A stretch of DNA of 64,000 nt from Thiogranum sp. (GCA_030148805.1 JASBSS010000026.1:1-64000); one strand, 5' to 3'; positions 35,413 through 48,994 are shown, counted from the first letter of the stretch. Numbers and translations are program-made. Notes: generated from the letters alone by a model not told the origin.

Positions 35413-35628
35413 TTATGGGCAACAACGACAGCCTTTGCCGCAAGTGGGAAGGGAACGGGCCGCGCGCTCTCGTCCCCGCGCCGCCGGACCGTGTACCGCC
35501 GGGGCGCTGGATATACGCTGTCGCATGCGTACGCCGCAATGCGAACAGCTTGGAGCAGGAGCTGTCATCGACTGACGTAATTCGATCTGGTCGCCACAGT
35601 TGCTGCACAGATAGTGATAAGTTGGCAT
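35413..35628 (-). CDS. FmdB-type zinc ribbon protein with Cys-rich tail
   Basis: 71 residues from ATG 35628. The N-terminus MPTYHYLCSNCGDQIELRQ plus SCSHCGVRMRQRIS forms the two-CxxC zinc ribbon of FmdB/CxxC regulatory proteins. The tail after a basic stretch ends LPTCGKGCRCCP, with four additional Cys. Role unknown; suited to metal binding in a MerC cluster. Confidence 0.82.
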   Translation of the reverse strand: MPTYHYLCSNCGDQIELRQSMTAPAPSCSHCGVRMRQRISSAPAVHGPAARGRERAARSLPTCGKGCRCCP

Positions 35629-35724
35629 GTTGACCGTCTCCGATAATGCCGTGGCAAAAAGCCGGGCGAGGGTGCGTCCGTGTACCCTGGCCCTCACAAT
35701 GGAGGAGGCGAAAATGTACGGCGG

Positions 35725-36378
35725 TTAAGTCCAGCGCGGAGGCTGCTTTCCCTTCACACCCATCGACGCGGCCGTCGGTTGGGAAACGGCGCGGGTCGGA
35801 GCGTCTGGATCGGGCGCTCTGAGACGACGGAACTCGGTTTCCCAGATCCAGCCGCTGACGGTGATGTCTTTGGGGATGAGGGGGTGATTGCGCAGCTGTT
35901 CGACACAGCGAATGCAGGTGTGGTCGACGTCATCCATCATGCCGATCCATTTCGCGAACGCGCCTTTTTTCAGGCTCAGCTCCGGTAAGGAAGGGTCGAT
36001 GGGGATGGTGTCGAGGTCGATGCCTTTGGCCCGCAGCGCGCTTTCCAGATCGTTGCCGTTGGCCGAAAGCATGCCGCAGCCGGTGTGTTGCAGAACGACG
36101 ATCTCACGGGTACCAAAAAAGTTGATCGTCAACATCGCCGAGCGGATGGCATCGTCGGTGACGATGCCGCCGGCGTTACGGAACAGATGCGCGTCACCGC
36201 CGCCGACCGGCGTGTCAGCGCGGATGCCGAGTGCCTCGTCCACCGGCACCCGTTCATCCATACAGGTCAGTACCCACAGGTTGCGCATGTTCGGGCCGTC
36301 GGCGGCGAATTGGCGCCGGGTTTCCCAGCGGGTGGTTTCCGCTATCCGATTTTCCAGTTGCTGTTTCAATGTGCTCAT
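35725..36378 (-). CDS. Beta-class carbonic anhydrase
   Basis: 217 residues. Zinc ligands Cys39 (with Asp41-x-Arg43 in CMDERV), His98 and Cys101 (HTGCGM) are in place. It interconverts CO2 and bicarbonate in the cytoplasm. Beta-CA clade enzymes of sulfur bacteria also include COS and CS2 hydrolases with the same zinc site, so those reactions are an alternative. Upstream is a CCTATCT/AGATAGG inverted repeat (36472-36507). Confidence 0.88.
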   Translation of the reverse strand: MSTLKQQLENRIAETTRWETRRQFAADGPNMRNLWVLTCMDERVPVDEALGIRADTPVGGGDAHLFRNAGGIVTDDAIRSAMLTINFFGTREIVVLQHTGCGMLSANGNDLESALRAKGIDLDTIPIDPSLPELSLKKGAFAKWIGMMDDVDHTCIRCVEQLRNHPLIPKDITVSGWIWETEFRRLRAPDPDAPTRAVSQPTAASMGVKGKQPPRWT

Positions 36379-36471
36379 TACTAGTTCCTCGTATCGCTTT
36401 GGTTTTGCCTGCGTGGCCGCAGCGGGCAGTCACCCACAAGGGGGCTGGAGTTACTTAGAGCAGCTTTCGTG

Positions 36472-36507
36472 CCTATCTGAAATATTTATTTTTTTCAAAG
36501 AGATAGG
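36472..36507. repeat. Inverted repeat upstream of the carbonic anhydrase gene
   Basis: CCTATCT (36472-36478) and AGATAGG (36501-36507) form a 7-bp repeat around an AT-rich 22-base centre, with partial pairing continuing inward (GAAA/TTTC). It could be a regulator site or hairpin; nothing identifies which. Confidence 0.35.
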
Positions 36508-36667
36508 GTGATCTCCCCAGAGCGTCAGGGAAGTCGTCGTTCGCGGTCACGAAGCTGCCGCCCGCGAAGAAAGGCTTGCAGATCAGTGAGCTGGGTCTAG
36601 TACCCGAATGCTGAGGGAGAGAAGTGAAATTTCCTCATCGGCCCTCTAGAGACCGACTTCGGCGGGG

Positions 36668-37252
36668 TTAACCGAGTAAGTAGTCGACAGCGGCGTTGAT
36701 CGCCTGGAGCTCGGCGGCGTCGCCGCCGCGGTCGGGGTGATGCGCCATCGCCAGTCGGCGCCAGGTCAGTTTGATCGTGGCATCGTCAACCGGATCCTCC
36801 AATCCCAGTTGCGCCAGCGCGTCGGCGCGGTCTTCCAGGCGCTCGAAGCGTCGCCAAAAGTCGGCGAGCAGGTCGGCGACGGCTTGCTCGTCGGTGTTGT
36901 CGAGGTTGCTCCAATCGAGATAGTAAGCCCGCAACCGATCCGCTGCGGCCAACGCGTGGGATCCGGGATTCCAGGTTAATCGTCGGATGCATAACGCGCT
37001 GATCTGCAGTCGCCCCTGTTGGTTGACAACCAGCTGATCGTGCAGACGGTAAAGTGCGTGAAATAGCAAAAAATGCGCTCGAAACAACGCCGCGGGGGGC
37101 GCAGGAGCGGGCGACAGAAAAGCGAAAAACCCCTGTCGCTGCAAGCGGCGCAGCAGATCGAATTCGCTGATACCCTGCGCGTGGCCGCGCACCTCCTCCT
37201 CCAGTGCCAGGTAAAAGCTCGCCGGCAGGCGTGAATCGGTGGGGGGGCTCAT
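36668..37252 (-). CDS. DnaJ-related domain protein
   Basis: 194 residues from ATG 37252. An N-terminal DnaJ-related region (about 1-115) is followed by a C-terminal J domain with HPD in MAHHPDRGG and DYLLG at the end. Co-chaperone that would stimulate an Hsp70 ATPase. The position of the J domain at the C-terminus is typical of this family. It is divergent from the SulP gene and shares its promoter region. Confidence 0.85.
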   Translation of the reverse strand: MSPPTDSRLPASFYLALEEEVRGHAQGISEFDLLRRLQRQGFFAFLSPAPAPPAALFRAHFLLFHALYRLHDQLVVNQQGRLQISALCIRRLTWNPGSHALAAADRLRAYYLDWSNLDNTDEQAVADLLADFWRRFERLEDRADALAQLGLEDPVDDATIKLTWRRLAMAHHPDRGGDAAELQAINAAVDYLLG

Positions 37253-37300
37253 CCCTGCATTATACGGGATCGGTTCCCACGGAACGCTCGGCCTTTTTCT

Positions 37301-37329
37301 TTGTTTAGAGCAATCTAATATGTTAATAT
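37301..37329 (+). promoter_or_regulatory. Sigma-70-type promoter for the SulP transporter gene
   Basis: TTGTTT (37301-37306), a 17-base spacer and TAATAT (37324-37329), preceded by TGT that fits an extended -10. Start near 37336, giving a leader of about 34 bases to ATG 37370. Confidence 0.6.
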
Positions 37330-37369
37330 TCCAGGTTTTCCTGGCCGTCACATGCCCCCTGAGAGGCTC

Positions 37370-38902
37370 ATGCTGTTTAATTTTGAATGCACCGAAAGAG
37401 GTTGCCCCAAGAACGATTTACTGGCTGGACTGACCGTTGCGCTGGCCCTGGTGCCAGAGGCGGTGGCATTCGCCTTTGTCGCCGGCGTCGAGCCCCTGGT
37501 GGGTCTGTACGCGGCCTTCACGGTCGGATTAGTGGCGGCGTTGATCGGCGGCCGTCCGGGAATGATATCGGGCGCCACCGGCGCACTGGCCGTGGTGATG
37601 GTGGGTCTGGTGGCGCAGCATGGAGTTGAATATCTTTTCGCCGCGGTGATATTGATGGGTGTGATCCAGATCGGGGTCGGTCTGTTACGCCTGGGCAAGT
37701 TCATTCGCATCGTGCCGCATCCGGTGATGCTGGGGTTCGTGAACGGTCTGGCGATCGTTATCTTTTTAGCTCAATTGAAGACCTTCCAGGTGGAGGATGG
37801 TGCCGGCCAGTCGCATTGGCTGCACGGCGACGCCTTGTGGTTAATGCTTTCGCTGGTGACGTTGACGATGGCGATCATTCATTTTCTGCCCAGGTTCACC
37901 CGCGCCGTACCGGCTTCCCTGGTGGCCATCTTCGTCGTCTCGCTGCTGGTGGTTTCTCTCGGACTGGACAGTCGCACCGTCGGCGATCTGGCCTCCATCG
38001 CCGGTGGTCTGCCGGAATTTCATCTGCCGCTGGTGCCATTGAATCTGGAGACGCTACGCATCATTGTGCCTTATTCGGTCATTCTGGCCGCGATCGGTCT
38101 GATAGAATCGCTGCTCACCCTCAGCCTGATCGACGAGATCACGCAGACGCGCGGACAGGGCAACCGCGAATGTGTCGGTCAGGGCGTGGCCAATACGGTC
38201 ACAGGCCTCTTTGGCGGCATGGGCGGGTGCGCCATGATCGGGCAGAGCATGGTCAATCTGAATTCCGGCGGTCGCGGGCGTTTATCGGGTGTGGCCGCCG
38301 CTGCGTTCCTGCTGCTATTCATCCTGATCGGTTCCGATCTGATAGAGATGATTCCGCTGGCAGCCCTCACCGGTGTAATGTTCATGGTCGTCATCGCCAC
38401 CTTTGAGTGGTCGAGTCTGCGTCTGATCGGCAAGATACCCAAAAGCGATCTCTTCGTGCTGGTGCTCGTCTCGGCGGTGACCGTCGCCACGGATCTGGCC
38501 GTGGCGGTGCTGACCGGGGTGATCGTCTCGGCGTTGGTGTTTGCCTGGGAGCATGCCAAGCACATTCGCGTGGAGGCTTATTTCGACGACCAGGGCTCGC
38601 GGGTGTACGCTTTGCACGGTCCTTTGTTTTTCGCCTCGGTGCGTAATTTTCAGGAGCTGTTCGATTGTAAAGCAGATCCCCAGGACGTGATCATCGAGTT
38701 TCAGCATTCGCGCGTGGTCGACCACTCCGCCATCGAGGCGATCGACACGCTGGCGGAACGCTACCTCAATGCCGGCAAAACGCTGCACCTGCGTCATCTC
38801 AGCCCCGAATGCCGTCAATTACTCAGGCGGGCGGGGGATCTGGTGGAAGTCAACGTGCTCGAGGACCCGCGCTACCGGGTGGCGGTCAACGAACTGGGCT
38901 GA
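37370..38902 (+). CDS. SulP family anion transporter with STAS domain
   Basis: 510 residues from ATG 37370, with GAGAGG six bases upstream. About 12-14 membrane segments: [34 protein letters not shown] and later [27 protein letters not shown] are SulP blocks. The C-terminal STAS domain (about 410-510) includes [19 protein letters not shown]. SulP proteins carry sulfate or, as in BicA, bicarbonate. The nearby carbonic anhydrase would fit bicarbonate uptake; sulfate is the alternative. Confidence 0.9.
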   Translation: MLFNFECTERGCPKNDLLAGLTVALALVPEAVAFAFVAGVEPLVGLYAAFTVGLVAALIGGRPGMISGATGALAVVMVGLVAQHGVEYLFAAVILMGVIQIGVGLLRLGKFIRIVPHPVMLGFVNGLAIVIFLAQLKTFQVEDGAGQSHWLHGDALWLMLSLVTLTMAIIHFLPRFTRAVPASLVAIFVVSLLVVSLGLDSRTVGDLASIAGGLPEFHLPLVPLNLETLRIIVPYSVILAAIGLIESLLTLSLIDEITQTRGQGNRECVGQGVANTVTGLFGGMGGCAMIGQSMVNLNSGGRGRLSGVAAAAFLLLFILIGSDLIEMIPLAALTGVMFMVVIATFEWSSLRLIGKIPKSDLFVLVLVSAVTVATDLAVAVLTGVIVSALVFAWEHAKHIRVEAYFDDQGSRVYALHGPLFFASVRNFQELFDCKADPQDVIIEFQHSRVVDHSAIEAIDTLAERYLNAGKTLHLRHLSPECRQLLRRAGDLVEVNVLEDPRYRVAVNELG

Positions 38903-38914
38903 GTGGGACGGCGA

Positions 38915-40876
38915 TCAGGTTCCGCCAAGACTGCTGAAATAGCGTTGAAATTCCTCTCGCGGCAATGGCTTGCTGAAATAATAGCCCTGATAGGTGTAAC
39001 AGCCGCGTTGCTTGAGAAAATCCAGCTGGGCCTGAGTCTCCACGCCTTCGGCGATCACGTCGAGCCCCAGGTTTTTGGCCATGATAATGATTGTCTCGAC
39101 GATGACTTCACTGCGCCGTACCTGGGGAATATCCCGCACGAAGGATTGATCAATCTTGATCCGGTGCAGGCGTAATCGGGTCAGATAATGCAGCGATGAA
39201 TACCCGGTGCCGAAATCGTCGATCGCCAGGCGCACGCCCAGGTCCGCCAGCTGCTCCATTTTTTCGGCGGTGTCTTCGATGTTCTCGATCAGCATGCCTT
39301 CGGTCAATTCCAGTTCGAGATGCTGGGGATCGACCCCGGTTTGTTTTATAATATTTTGAATTCGCTGACAAAAATCCTGTTGACGAAACTGTTTCGGGCT
39401 GACGTTGACGGCCAGGGTGGGAAAGGTGAAAGGGGCTTGTCCAGCGGTCGCCTCCGTCCAGCTTTTCAGCTGGGAACAGGCGCGCTGCAGCACCCACTCG
39501 CCCAGGATCAGTATGGTTCCGGTGTCCTCGGCCACGGGAATGAAATCGGCCGGCGAGATCATGCCGCGTTGCGGATGGTTCCAGCGCAGCAGGGTCTCGG
39601 CGCCAACCATGCGCCCGCCGGCGTCCGCTTGGGGTTGAAAATAGAGTTCCATCTCGCCGCGCTCCACGGCATCGCGCAATTCGTTTTCTATATCCAGGCG
39701 TTTCTTGGCCGCCTGCTGCATCGCCGGGAGATAAAACTGGATGGTATTGCGGCCAAGTTGTTTCGCCCGATACATCGCGATATCCGACTGCTTGAGCACT
39801 TCCTCCGCGTCGGCGTCATCGATGGGAAACATGGCAATGCCGATACTCGGTGTGACGTGCAGGGTGTGACCTTCGATTTCATAGGGTTCGGAGAGCAGGT
39901 TTTCGATTTTTTCCGCCAGCCTCTGGGTTTTTCTGGCCACCAGCGTATCGTTGTTGCCGAGCTCAGAGAGTATGATCACGAATTCATCCCCGCCCAGCCG
40001 CGCGGCCGTGTCTTCCTCCCTGACGTTGCGTTTCAGCCGTAACGCGACTTCGCGTAACAGGCAGTCGCCCACGGAGTGCCCCAGCGAATCGTTGATGGTC
40101 TTGAAGCGGTCGATGTCGATGAACAGTACTGCCGCCAGATACCGGTGGCGGCGGGATCGGGATATCTCCTGCTCCAGCCGGCGCACCAGCAGACGGCGGT
40201 TGGGCAGCTCGGTGAGGCTGTCGTGATGCGCCTGGTGTTCCATGGCTGCCTCGGTTCGCTGGTGCTGATAGCGTCGTTGCAGCGATTCCATGATCAGCGT
40301 GCGTGAGCGCCGGGCGGCGATGGAGATCATGATCAGGAACAGCAGTAGCATGGCGCTCATGATGTCGCTCAGCGGCGCGTCGAGCTGGTAGAGGCGGAAG
40401 ATGACCGGACCCATGGCCGGCAGCAGGAAAAACAGCAGCGCCAGAAAAGACGCTGCCAGTGTGGTCACCGCGCCGGCCGACATGCCACCGACGACGAAGA
40501 TCACAAATAGCTGGTGCGCGGGATCGTCTTGCGGAAACAACAGATAGGCACTGCTCCCCCAGATCAGGCCCGAGCCCAGCACGCCGATGAGGAACAATTT
40601 GAACCAGTGGGTCGCATCAGCGGTGTATCCGCGATGGCGAAACCCATGGTAGAGACCGAGACGCAGCAGCGTGATGGCCAACAGGGTGCCGAACCAGAGG
40701 GAAATCAAGGGCTGGCTGATCACCGAGCGTTGCACCAGTGCCAGAATCGCGCCATTGACGACCACGGCCGTCAAGGCCAGCGGCAGCGAATCGTACAGCA
40801 ACGTGGCCCGATCGGCCAAAAACGGATGCGCGCCATCGGCTGTCGGTTGGTCTGGCGCGGCGCCGACATGTCTCAT
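38915..40876 (-). CDS. Membrane GGDEF-EAL protein (cyclic-di-GMP turnover)
   Basis: 653 residues. Five to six membrane helices form a MASE-type sensor (about 28-188). Then GGDEF (295-299, RLGGDEFVI) and an EAL domain beginning ETL at 427-429, with NVSPKQF, ELTEGMLIE, DDFGTGYSSL, KIDQSF and AEGVET blocks intact. Both synthesis and breakdown look possible; net direction cannot be told. It converges with the SulP gene (12 bases). Confidence 0.93.
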   Translation of the reverse strand: MRHVGAAPDQPTADGAHPFLADRATLLYDSLPLALTAVVVNGAILALVQRSVISQPLISLWFGTLLAITLLRLGLYHGFRHRGYTADATHWFKLFLIGVLGSGLIWGSSAYLLFPQDDPAHQLFVIFVVGGMSAGAVTTLAASFLALLFFLLPAMGPVIFRLYQLDAPLSDIMSAMLLLFLIMISIAARRSRTLIMESLQRRYQHQRTEAAMEHQAHHDSLTELPNRRLLVRRLEQEISRSRRHRYLAAVLFIDIDRFKTINDSLGHSVGDCLLREVALRLKRNVREEDTAARLGGDEFVIILSELGNNDTLVARKTQRLAEKIENLLSEPYEIEGHTLHVTPSIGIAMFPIDDADAEEVLKQSDIAMYRAKQLGRNTIQFYLPAMQQAAKKRLDIENELRDAVERGEMELYFQPQADAGGRMVGAETLLRWNHPQRGMISPADFIPVAEDTGTILILGEWVLQRACSQLKSWTEATAGQAPFTFPTLAVNVSPKQFRQQDFCQRIQNIIKQTGVDPQHLELELTEGMLIENIEDTAEKMEQLADLGVRLAIDDFGTGYSSLHYLTRLRLHRIKIDQSFVRDIPQVRRSEVIVETIIIMAKNLGLDVIAEGVETQAQLDFLKQRGCYTYQGYYFSKPLPREEFQRYFSSLGGT

Positions 40877-41379
40877 AAATAATGCCCTTTATTCTTGATT
40901 ATTAAACGCAATTTATACGTAGGGCAGCACCTTGCTCACGCTATGGGGTACTCCTGTGGCAAGCGTCCCAGCCTAACCGCAACTTGTAGAGGAAATCCTT
41001 GCTGTCTGCACCTGTATTTGGCATCGGTGCATTTTGACCGTGTCGCTCAAGTTAGTAAAGTCCACAATGGCGTTTCGGTGGCGATTGGTTTAAGGCGGAT
41101 GTGCGGGGCGCGGCGGGCAGCTGCTTCGGCGTTACCGATCGGCGAGCGTCGTCGAGGACGAGGCTGGCGAGTGTCATACAGCGTGACGGACGCCGGGTCC
41201 CTTGGAACTAACATCACAAGGTTCATCGCGCTGAAAACAAACTCCCCTTCCGGCTGTCGACTGGCAAGGGATGGCTGCTGCAATGGGGGCGGCAGCGATC
41301 TCGGTCCTGCGGCGCCCGTTGACGAAGCACCCAACCCCAGCTCCACAATCCCGGCTCGAGGCCCGCAGGCCGCCAAAAA
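40877..41379. other. Non-coding gap of 503 bases
   Basis: The gap lies between the GGDEF-EAL start and the histidine kinase stop, both on the minus strand. It is GC-rich in its second half and shows no recognisable gene, RNA or long repeat. It should hold the GGDEF-EAL promoter at its left end. Confidence 0.6.
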
Positions 41380-42687
41380 TCAGCCAGGTGCCTCGGGCAG
41401 GCTTTCCAGAGTGAAATAGAAACGGCTTCCCTGTCCGGGAGCCGACTCTGCCCAGATCTGGCCGCCGTGGCGCTGAATCACGCGCTGCACCGTGGCCAGG
41501 CCGATGCCGGTACCGGAAAACTCTTCCTGCGACTGGAGACGTTCGAAGGGTTTGAACAGTTTGCCGGCGTGGACCATGTCGAAACCCATGCCATTGTCGG
41601 ACAGACAATACACCGTCCGCTCCTCGTGCTGGTTCGCCGAGAAACAGATTTCAGCCCGTTCCCGCTCTCGGGTGAACTTCCAGGCATTCTCGAACAGATT
41701 TTGCAATGCCACGCTGATCAGGCGCGGGTCGGCCATGGCGCGCAAGCCGGGTTGAATCCGGATATCCACCGACCGTTGTGGCTCGGCCCGGGTGAGGGCT
41801 GCGGCCTGTGTGCGTGCCAGTTCGCTCAGATCGAGATTTCTGGTCTGGAGATCGCGTCGGGTGATACGTGAAAGCTGCAGGATGTCATCGATCAGTGCCG
41901 CCATGCGCTTGCCGGCGTTGACGATTCGTTCCAGAAGATCCGCCTCCTCGGCGGAGACCCGGTGGTCGAGTCTGTCGCGCAGAATCTGACTGAAGCCTAT
42001 GATCGAGCGCAGGGGAGTGCGCAGGTCGTGCGCGATGGAGTAACTGTAGGATTCCAGTTCGCGATTACTGGCTTCGAGTTCGCGACTCCGGCGGTCGAGC
42101 AGCAGGGAATTGTTCATCGCCCGCCAGTAGGCCGAGTGGATGTTCCTCGCGACAACGAACATGAAGGCATAATAGGTTATGAACATGAGCGTGACGGCGA
42201 AGGACTCCCGCGTCTGTACCGCAATCGAGGCGACCGTGGGCGGCAGCAGTAGCAAAGTGAGGAAAGCGATTGTCAACGATTTGCGGATCGACAAGGTGGT
42301 GATTGCGCCCGACGCAATGCCCGCGGTACTGAGTAGCGTCAGCATTGCCGTCCACTGCAGACTGTAGTGCAGTACGGCGTGGGCACAAAACAGGCCCCAG
42401 GTCGTCGCCAGCGCCAGGCTCAAGAGGGTGAAACAGTGTAGCCAAAGTGATGGGTTGCGCGGATAGAGCCGGTTGAACTGGAAAATCAGCAAGGCCCTGG
42501 CCACGGCTGAAAACACAATCAGGGCGCTGACCAGACTGACCGCCAGCGGATGATCGCCCGCGTACGGCGTAAAGAAGATGATGATGGCGAACAGCGTCAG
42601 ATAGGCCACGCCGGAAAGACGTGAACGGCGTGCCAGATCGTCGTCCGCAAGTTGTTGCGCGGGGGAGATGTCGGACTGATGGCCCAT
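41380..42687 (-). CDS. Membrane sensor histidine kinase
   Basis: 435 residues from ATG 42687; a GTG at 42756 would add 23. Six membrane helices form the sensor, then a short coiled coil, HisKA with His in SIAHDLRTPLRSIIGFS, and HATPase with FENAWKFT, SDNGMGFDM and GTGIGLATV boxes. It phosphorylates a response regulator, but none lies beside it. Signal unknown. Confidence 0.92.
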   Translation of the reverse strand: MGHQSDISPAQQLADDDLARRSRLSGVAYLTLFAIIIFFTPYAGDHPLAVSLVSALIVFSAVARALLIFQFNRLYPRNPSLWLHCFTLLSLALATTWGLFCAHAVLHYSLQWTAMLTLLSTAGIASGAITTLSIRKSLTIAFLTLLLLPPTVASIAVQTRESFAVTLMFITYYAFMFVVARNIHSAYWRAMNNSLLLDRRSRELEASNRELESYSYSIAHDLRTPLRSIIGFSQILRDRLDHRVSAEEADLLERIVNAGKRMAALIDDILQLSRITRRDLQTRNLDLSELARTQAAALTRAEPQRSVDIRIQPGLRAMADPRLISVALQNLFENAWKFTRERERAEICFSANQHEERTVYCLSDNGMGFDMVHAGKLFKPFERLQSQEEFSGTGIGLATVQRVIQRHGGQIWAESAPGQGSRFYFTLESLPEAPG

Positions 42688-42951
42688 CGGAAACCGCTGC
42701 CTCTTTTCTGAAGTCGGGACCGCGCTTAAGGGTCCCTCGGGTGGCTTGACGTCCACGATACCATAATCCTCGGAACCGTCGCCGATTTGCGACGCCTGAG
42801 GTCGGGCGAAGGTTGGGGGATGGTTTTATATCTTACTGTAAAAAGAGGTTATTTTATTATGGTGGTCGGTATGCCAGGGCGCTATTCACAAGCGCCGCTT
42901 TCTTCTCTATGCTAGGCGACCTTTTTGAATCAGGCAGTTGGGAGACCTGAC

Positions 42952-43383
42952 ATGGCCGTTGAACGCACCCTTTCGATCATCAAGCCCGATGCCGTGGCGA
43001 AAAACTACATTGGCGATATCTACCGCCTGTTCGAACAAGCCGGATTGCGCATTGTAGCGGCAAAAATGCTGCATCTGAGCCGGGAGCGGGCCGAAGGGTT
43101 TTATGCCGTGCACAGGCAACGGCCGTTTTTTGGCGAGTTGGTGAGCTTCATGATTTCGGGGCCGGTGATGGTACAGGTGCTTGAAGGTGAGAACGCCATC
43201 GCCACCAACCGCGAAGTGATGGGTGCCACGAACCCGAAGGAGGCGGCCGCGGGCAGTATCCGCGCCACCTTCGCTAACAGTATCGATGAGAATGCGGTGC
43301 ACGGTTCGGATTCCACGCAAACGGCGGCGACGGAAATCGCGTATTTCTTCAGCGAGGACGAGATTTGTCCGCGGACCCGCTGA
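42952..43383 (+). CDS. ndk: Nucleoside diphosphate kinase
   Basis: 143 residues from ATG 42952 ([13 protein letters not shown] is the canonical beginning). Catalytic His117 lies in [16 protein letters not shown] and RPFFGELV blocks are present. It balances NTP and dNTP pools in the cytoplasm, using ATP. Length matches the family. Confidence 0.97.
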   Translation: MAVERTLSIIKPDAVAKNYIGDIYRLFEQAGLRIVAAKMLHLSRERAEGFYAVHRQRPFFGELVSFMISGPVMVQVLEGENAIATNREVMGATNPKEAAAGSIRATFANSIDENAVHGSDSTQTAATEIAYFFSEDEICPRTR

Positions 43384-43414
43384 TCGCCGGCGCGATGCGC
43401 CGGGAAGCGCCGGC

Positions 43415-43915
43415 GTGACCCAGGCCACGACGCCGTGTCCCTGCGGCTCCGATCTGGCGCTGGAAGACTGTTGCGGACCGTTGATCCAGGGAAAGGGCCG
43501 GGCGCGGACCGCCGAGGCTTTGATGCGCTCGCGCTACACGGCATACACGCTGCAGGCCATCGATTATCTACAGGCCACTCTGGAGGCCGGCGAAGCGCAA
43601 CGCTTTGACAAAGCCGCCACCGCGGCCTGGGCGCGCGATTCGGCCTGGAAGGGACTGGAGGTGATCGAAGTCGTCGCCGGCGCTCCGGCGGATCGCGAAG
43701 GGAGTGTCGAGTTTGTCGCGCGCTTCGAACGCCATGGGGGAGTACACCAACACCACGAAATCTCCCGCTTTCGGAAAATCGATGGCCGGTGGTTGTACTG
43801 CGGGGGCAAGGACGTGGGGCCCGTGCAGTTTCAGCGTGCCGTTCCAAAAACAGGACGGAACGATCCTTGTCCGTGCGGCAGTGGCCACAAGTATAAAAAA
43901 TGTTGCGGTAGATAA
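43415..43915 (+). CDS. YchJ-like (UPF0225) SEC-C motif protein
   Basis: 166 residues from GTG 43415; upstream codons in the frame overlap ndk and are not coding. A SEC-C zinc motif starts the protein ([15 protein letters not shown]) and another ends it ([16 protein letters not shown]). Between them is the YchJ NTF2-like domain ([31 protein letters not shown]). Function unknown. 31 bases after ndk. Confidence 0.92.
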   Translation: MTQATTPCPCGSDLALEDCCGPLIQGKGRARTAEALMRSRYTAYTLQAIDYLQATLEAGEAQRFDKAATAAWARDSAWKGLEVIEVVAGAPADREGSVEFVARFERHGGVHQHHEISRFRKIDGRWLYCGGKDVGPVQFQRAVPKTGRNDPCPCGSGHKYKKCCGR

Positions 43916-44051
43916 ATCCAACCACAGGATATCGCTTGCAGCGCTTGCTTGAATTCTCCCATGGCCGGTTTACGCGGCGTGTTCGGGTTGTGTCCGAGTT
44001 CAAGGACGCAACCAACGTAGCGCCGGTCTGGGTCCGTCTCAGGTCTTCAGG

Positions 44052-47744
<3,693 letters not shown>

Positions 47745-47857
47745 GGACTTGTAGTATTGCTGCGGTGTTTCTTATTGTAACAGTTTTGGCTTGAGTCTGT
47801 TGAGTGGGGTATTTGCAGAGCTGGCGGACAGGCTCGCCTGCCGGTAGGATTCCACGT

Positions 47858-48466
47858 ATGAGTACGTTTAACAGACGGTTGTGGATAGGGGCAGTTATCG
47901 TCGCGGCGTTCGGGACTGCCGGGGCGGCGGTCGGAAGCGAGCCATCCCGGGTTGATACCACGGCGGTTCAGGAGCGGGGGGGCAAGCCCGCGCTGCGCTA
48001 CGAAGATGACACACTGAGTGTGCGGATTGTCATGCGCACTCCCGATCAGTTGACGGCCTTCTATCTGGGACGGGGATTCAACCGCGCGGCCATCGCCCAT
48101 ATTCTCGAAACCTGTTTTATTACGCCCATCGTCCATAATAAAACCCTGGACGTGTTATGGCTGAGACTCGACGACTGGCGTTTTACCCGTGGCGATATCC
48201 CGATTGCGCGCCTCAAGCGGGATTACTGGAGCGCGCGTTGGGCCGAGTCCGGTCTGCCGTTGGCCCACCAGGCGACTTTCGGCTGGACGCTGTTGCCCGA
48301 GGAACGTGACCTGCGCCCCGACGAAGGCGCGGGTGGCAGCGTGGTGATTCCCTTCCAGGACCGGCCTTTTACCTTAACCATGCGCTTTCATACGGGCGCG
48401 GATAAACAAGGCCCGGTCAAGACCGTGGTCTTCGAGGATCTCCAGTGCACAACCAATCCATCCTAG
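47858..48466 (+). CDS. Exported protein of unknown function
   Basis: 202 residues from ATG 47858. Signal peptide about 1-27 (IGAVIVAAFGTAGAAVG). The mature part is mixed alpha/beta, with LTAFYLGRGFNRAAIAHILETCFITPI and repeated Trp in WLRLDDWRF and YWSARWAE. One conserved-looking Cys. Its stop overlaps the next gene by 22 bases, so the two are translated together. Family not recognised. Confidence 0.75.
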   Translation: MSTFNRRLWIGAVIVAAFGTAGAAVGSEPSRVDTTAVQERGGKPALRYEDDTLSVRIVMRTPDQLTAFYLGRGFNRAAIAHILETCFITPIVHNKTLDVLWLRLDDWRFTRGDIPIARLKRDYWSARWAESGLPLAHQATFGWTLLPEERDLRPDEGAGGSVVIPFQDRPFTLTMRFHTGADKQGPVKTVVFEDLQCTTNPS

Positions 48467-48969
48467 CTTTGACGGTGAGCCTGGCCTGGCTGTTGTTTGC
48501 GTCGGTGGCCGCCGCCGCGACGTTGCCCAAAGGTATTCTCACGCTGGACGGGCGCCCGGCGCCGCCCTTGAGACTAGAGAACATGGACGGTGAGACCTGG
48601 GATCTGAGCGCCGCGCGCGGACACTGGGTCCTGGTGCATTTCTGGGCCACCTGGTGCGGACCCTGCCGTAGGGAAATGCCGACCTTGCAGGCGATTTTGC
48701 CGCACCTGGACCCGGAGAAAATGGAGCTGGCGATTGTCAACACGGCGGAAAACGAGGATACGGTATTCAGTTTTCTCGCCGCGGTGGCACCCGATATCGT
48801 GCCGTTGATGGACACCGACGGCCAGGCGACAGAGCGCTGGCAACCGCGCGGTCTCCCCGCCTCGTTCTTCGTCGATCCCGACGGCCGCTTGCGTTACCTG
48901 GCGCTGGGCGGCCGCCCCTGGGATACGCCTCCCTATTTGAATTTCATCCAGGGACTGGCGAATCAGTAA
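48445..48969 (+). CDS. TlpA-like periplasmic thioredoxin
   Basis: 174 residues from GTG 48445. Signal peptide about 1-25. Thioredoxin fold with active site WCGPC (Cys71, Cys74) and the TlpA/ResA pattern PAPPLRLENMDGETWDL, then GLPASFFVDPDGRL with cis-Pro. Acts in the periplasm on disulfides, commonly in cytochrome maturation. Overlap with the previous exported protein suggests they work together. Confidence 0.92.
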   Translation: MHNQSILALTVSLAWLLFASVAAAATLPKGILTLDGRPAPPLRLENMDGETWDLSAARGHWVLVHFWATWCGPCRREMPTLQAILPHLDPEKMELAIVNTAENEDTVFSFLAAVAPDIVPLMDTDGQATERWQPRGLPASFFVDPDGRLRYLALGGRPWDTPPYLNFIQGLANQ

Positions 48970-48994
48970 ACGCTATCCGTGCAATTCATTCGCG

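Noticed and set aside
35370-36480. A Zur operator for the MerC/carbonic anhydrase run
   Set aside because: No GTTATA-type palindrome resembling a gammaproteobacterial Zur box was found in the gaps.
40895-41419. A plus-strand frame of 174 codons in the 503-base gap, with a minus-strand one at 41047-41376
   Set aside because: Both overlap or abut the kinase gene, show no domain-like composition and no ribosome site, and look like chance open frames in GC-rich DNA.
47745-47857. A cobalamin or SAM riboswitch before metH
   Set aside because: The gap is only 113 bases, and no B12-box or SAM-type core was recognised.
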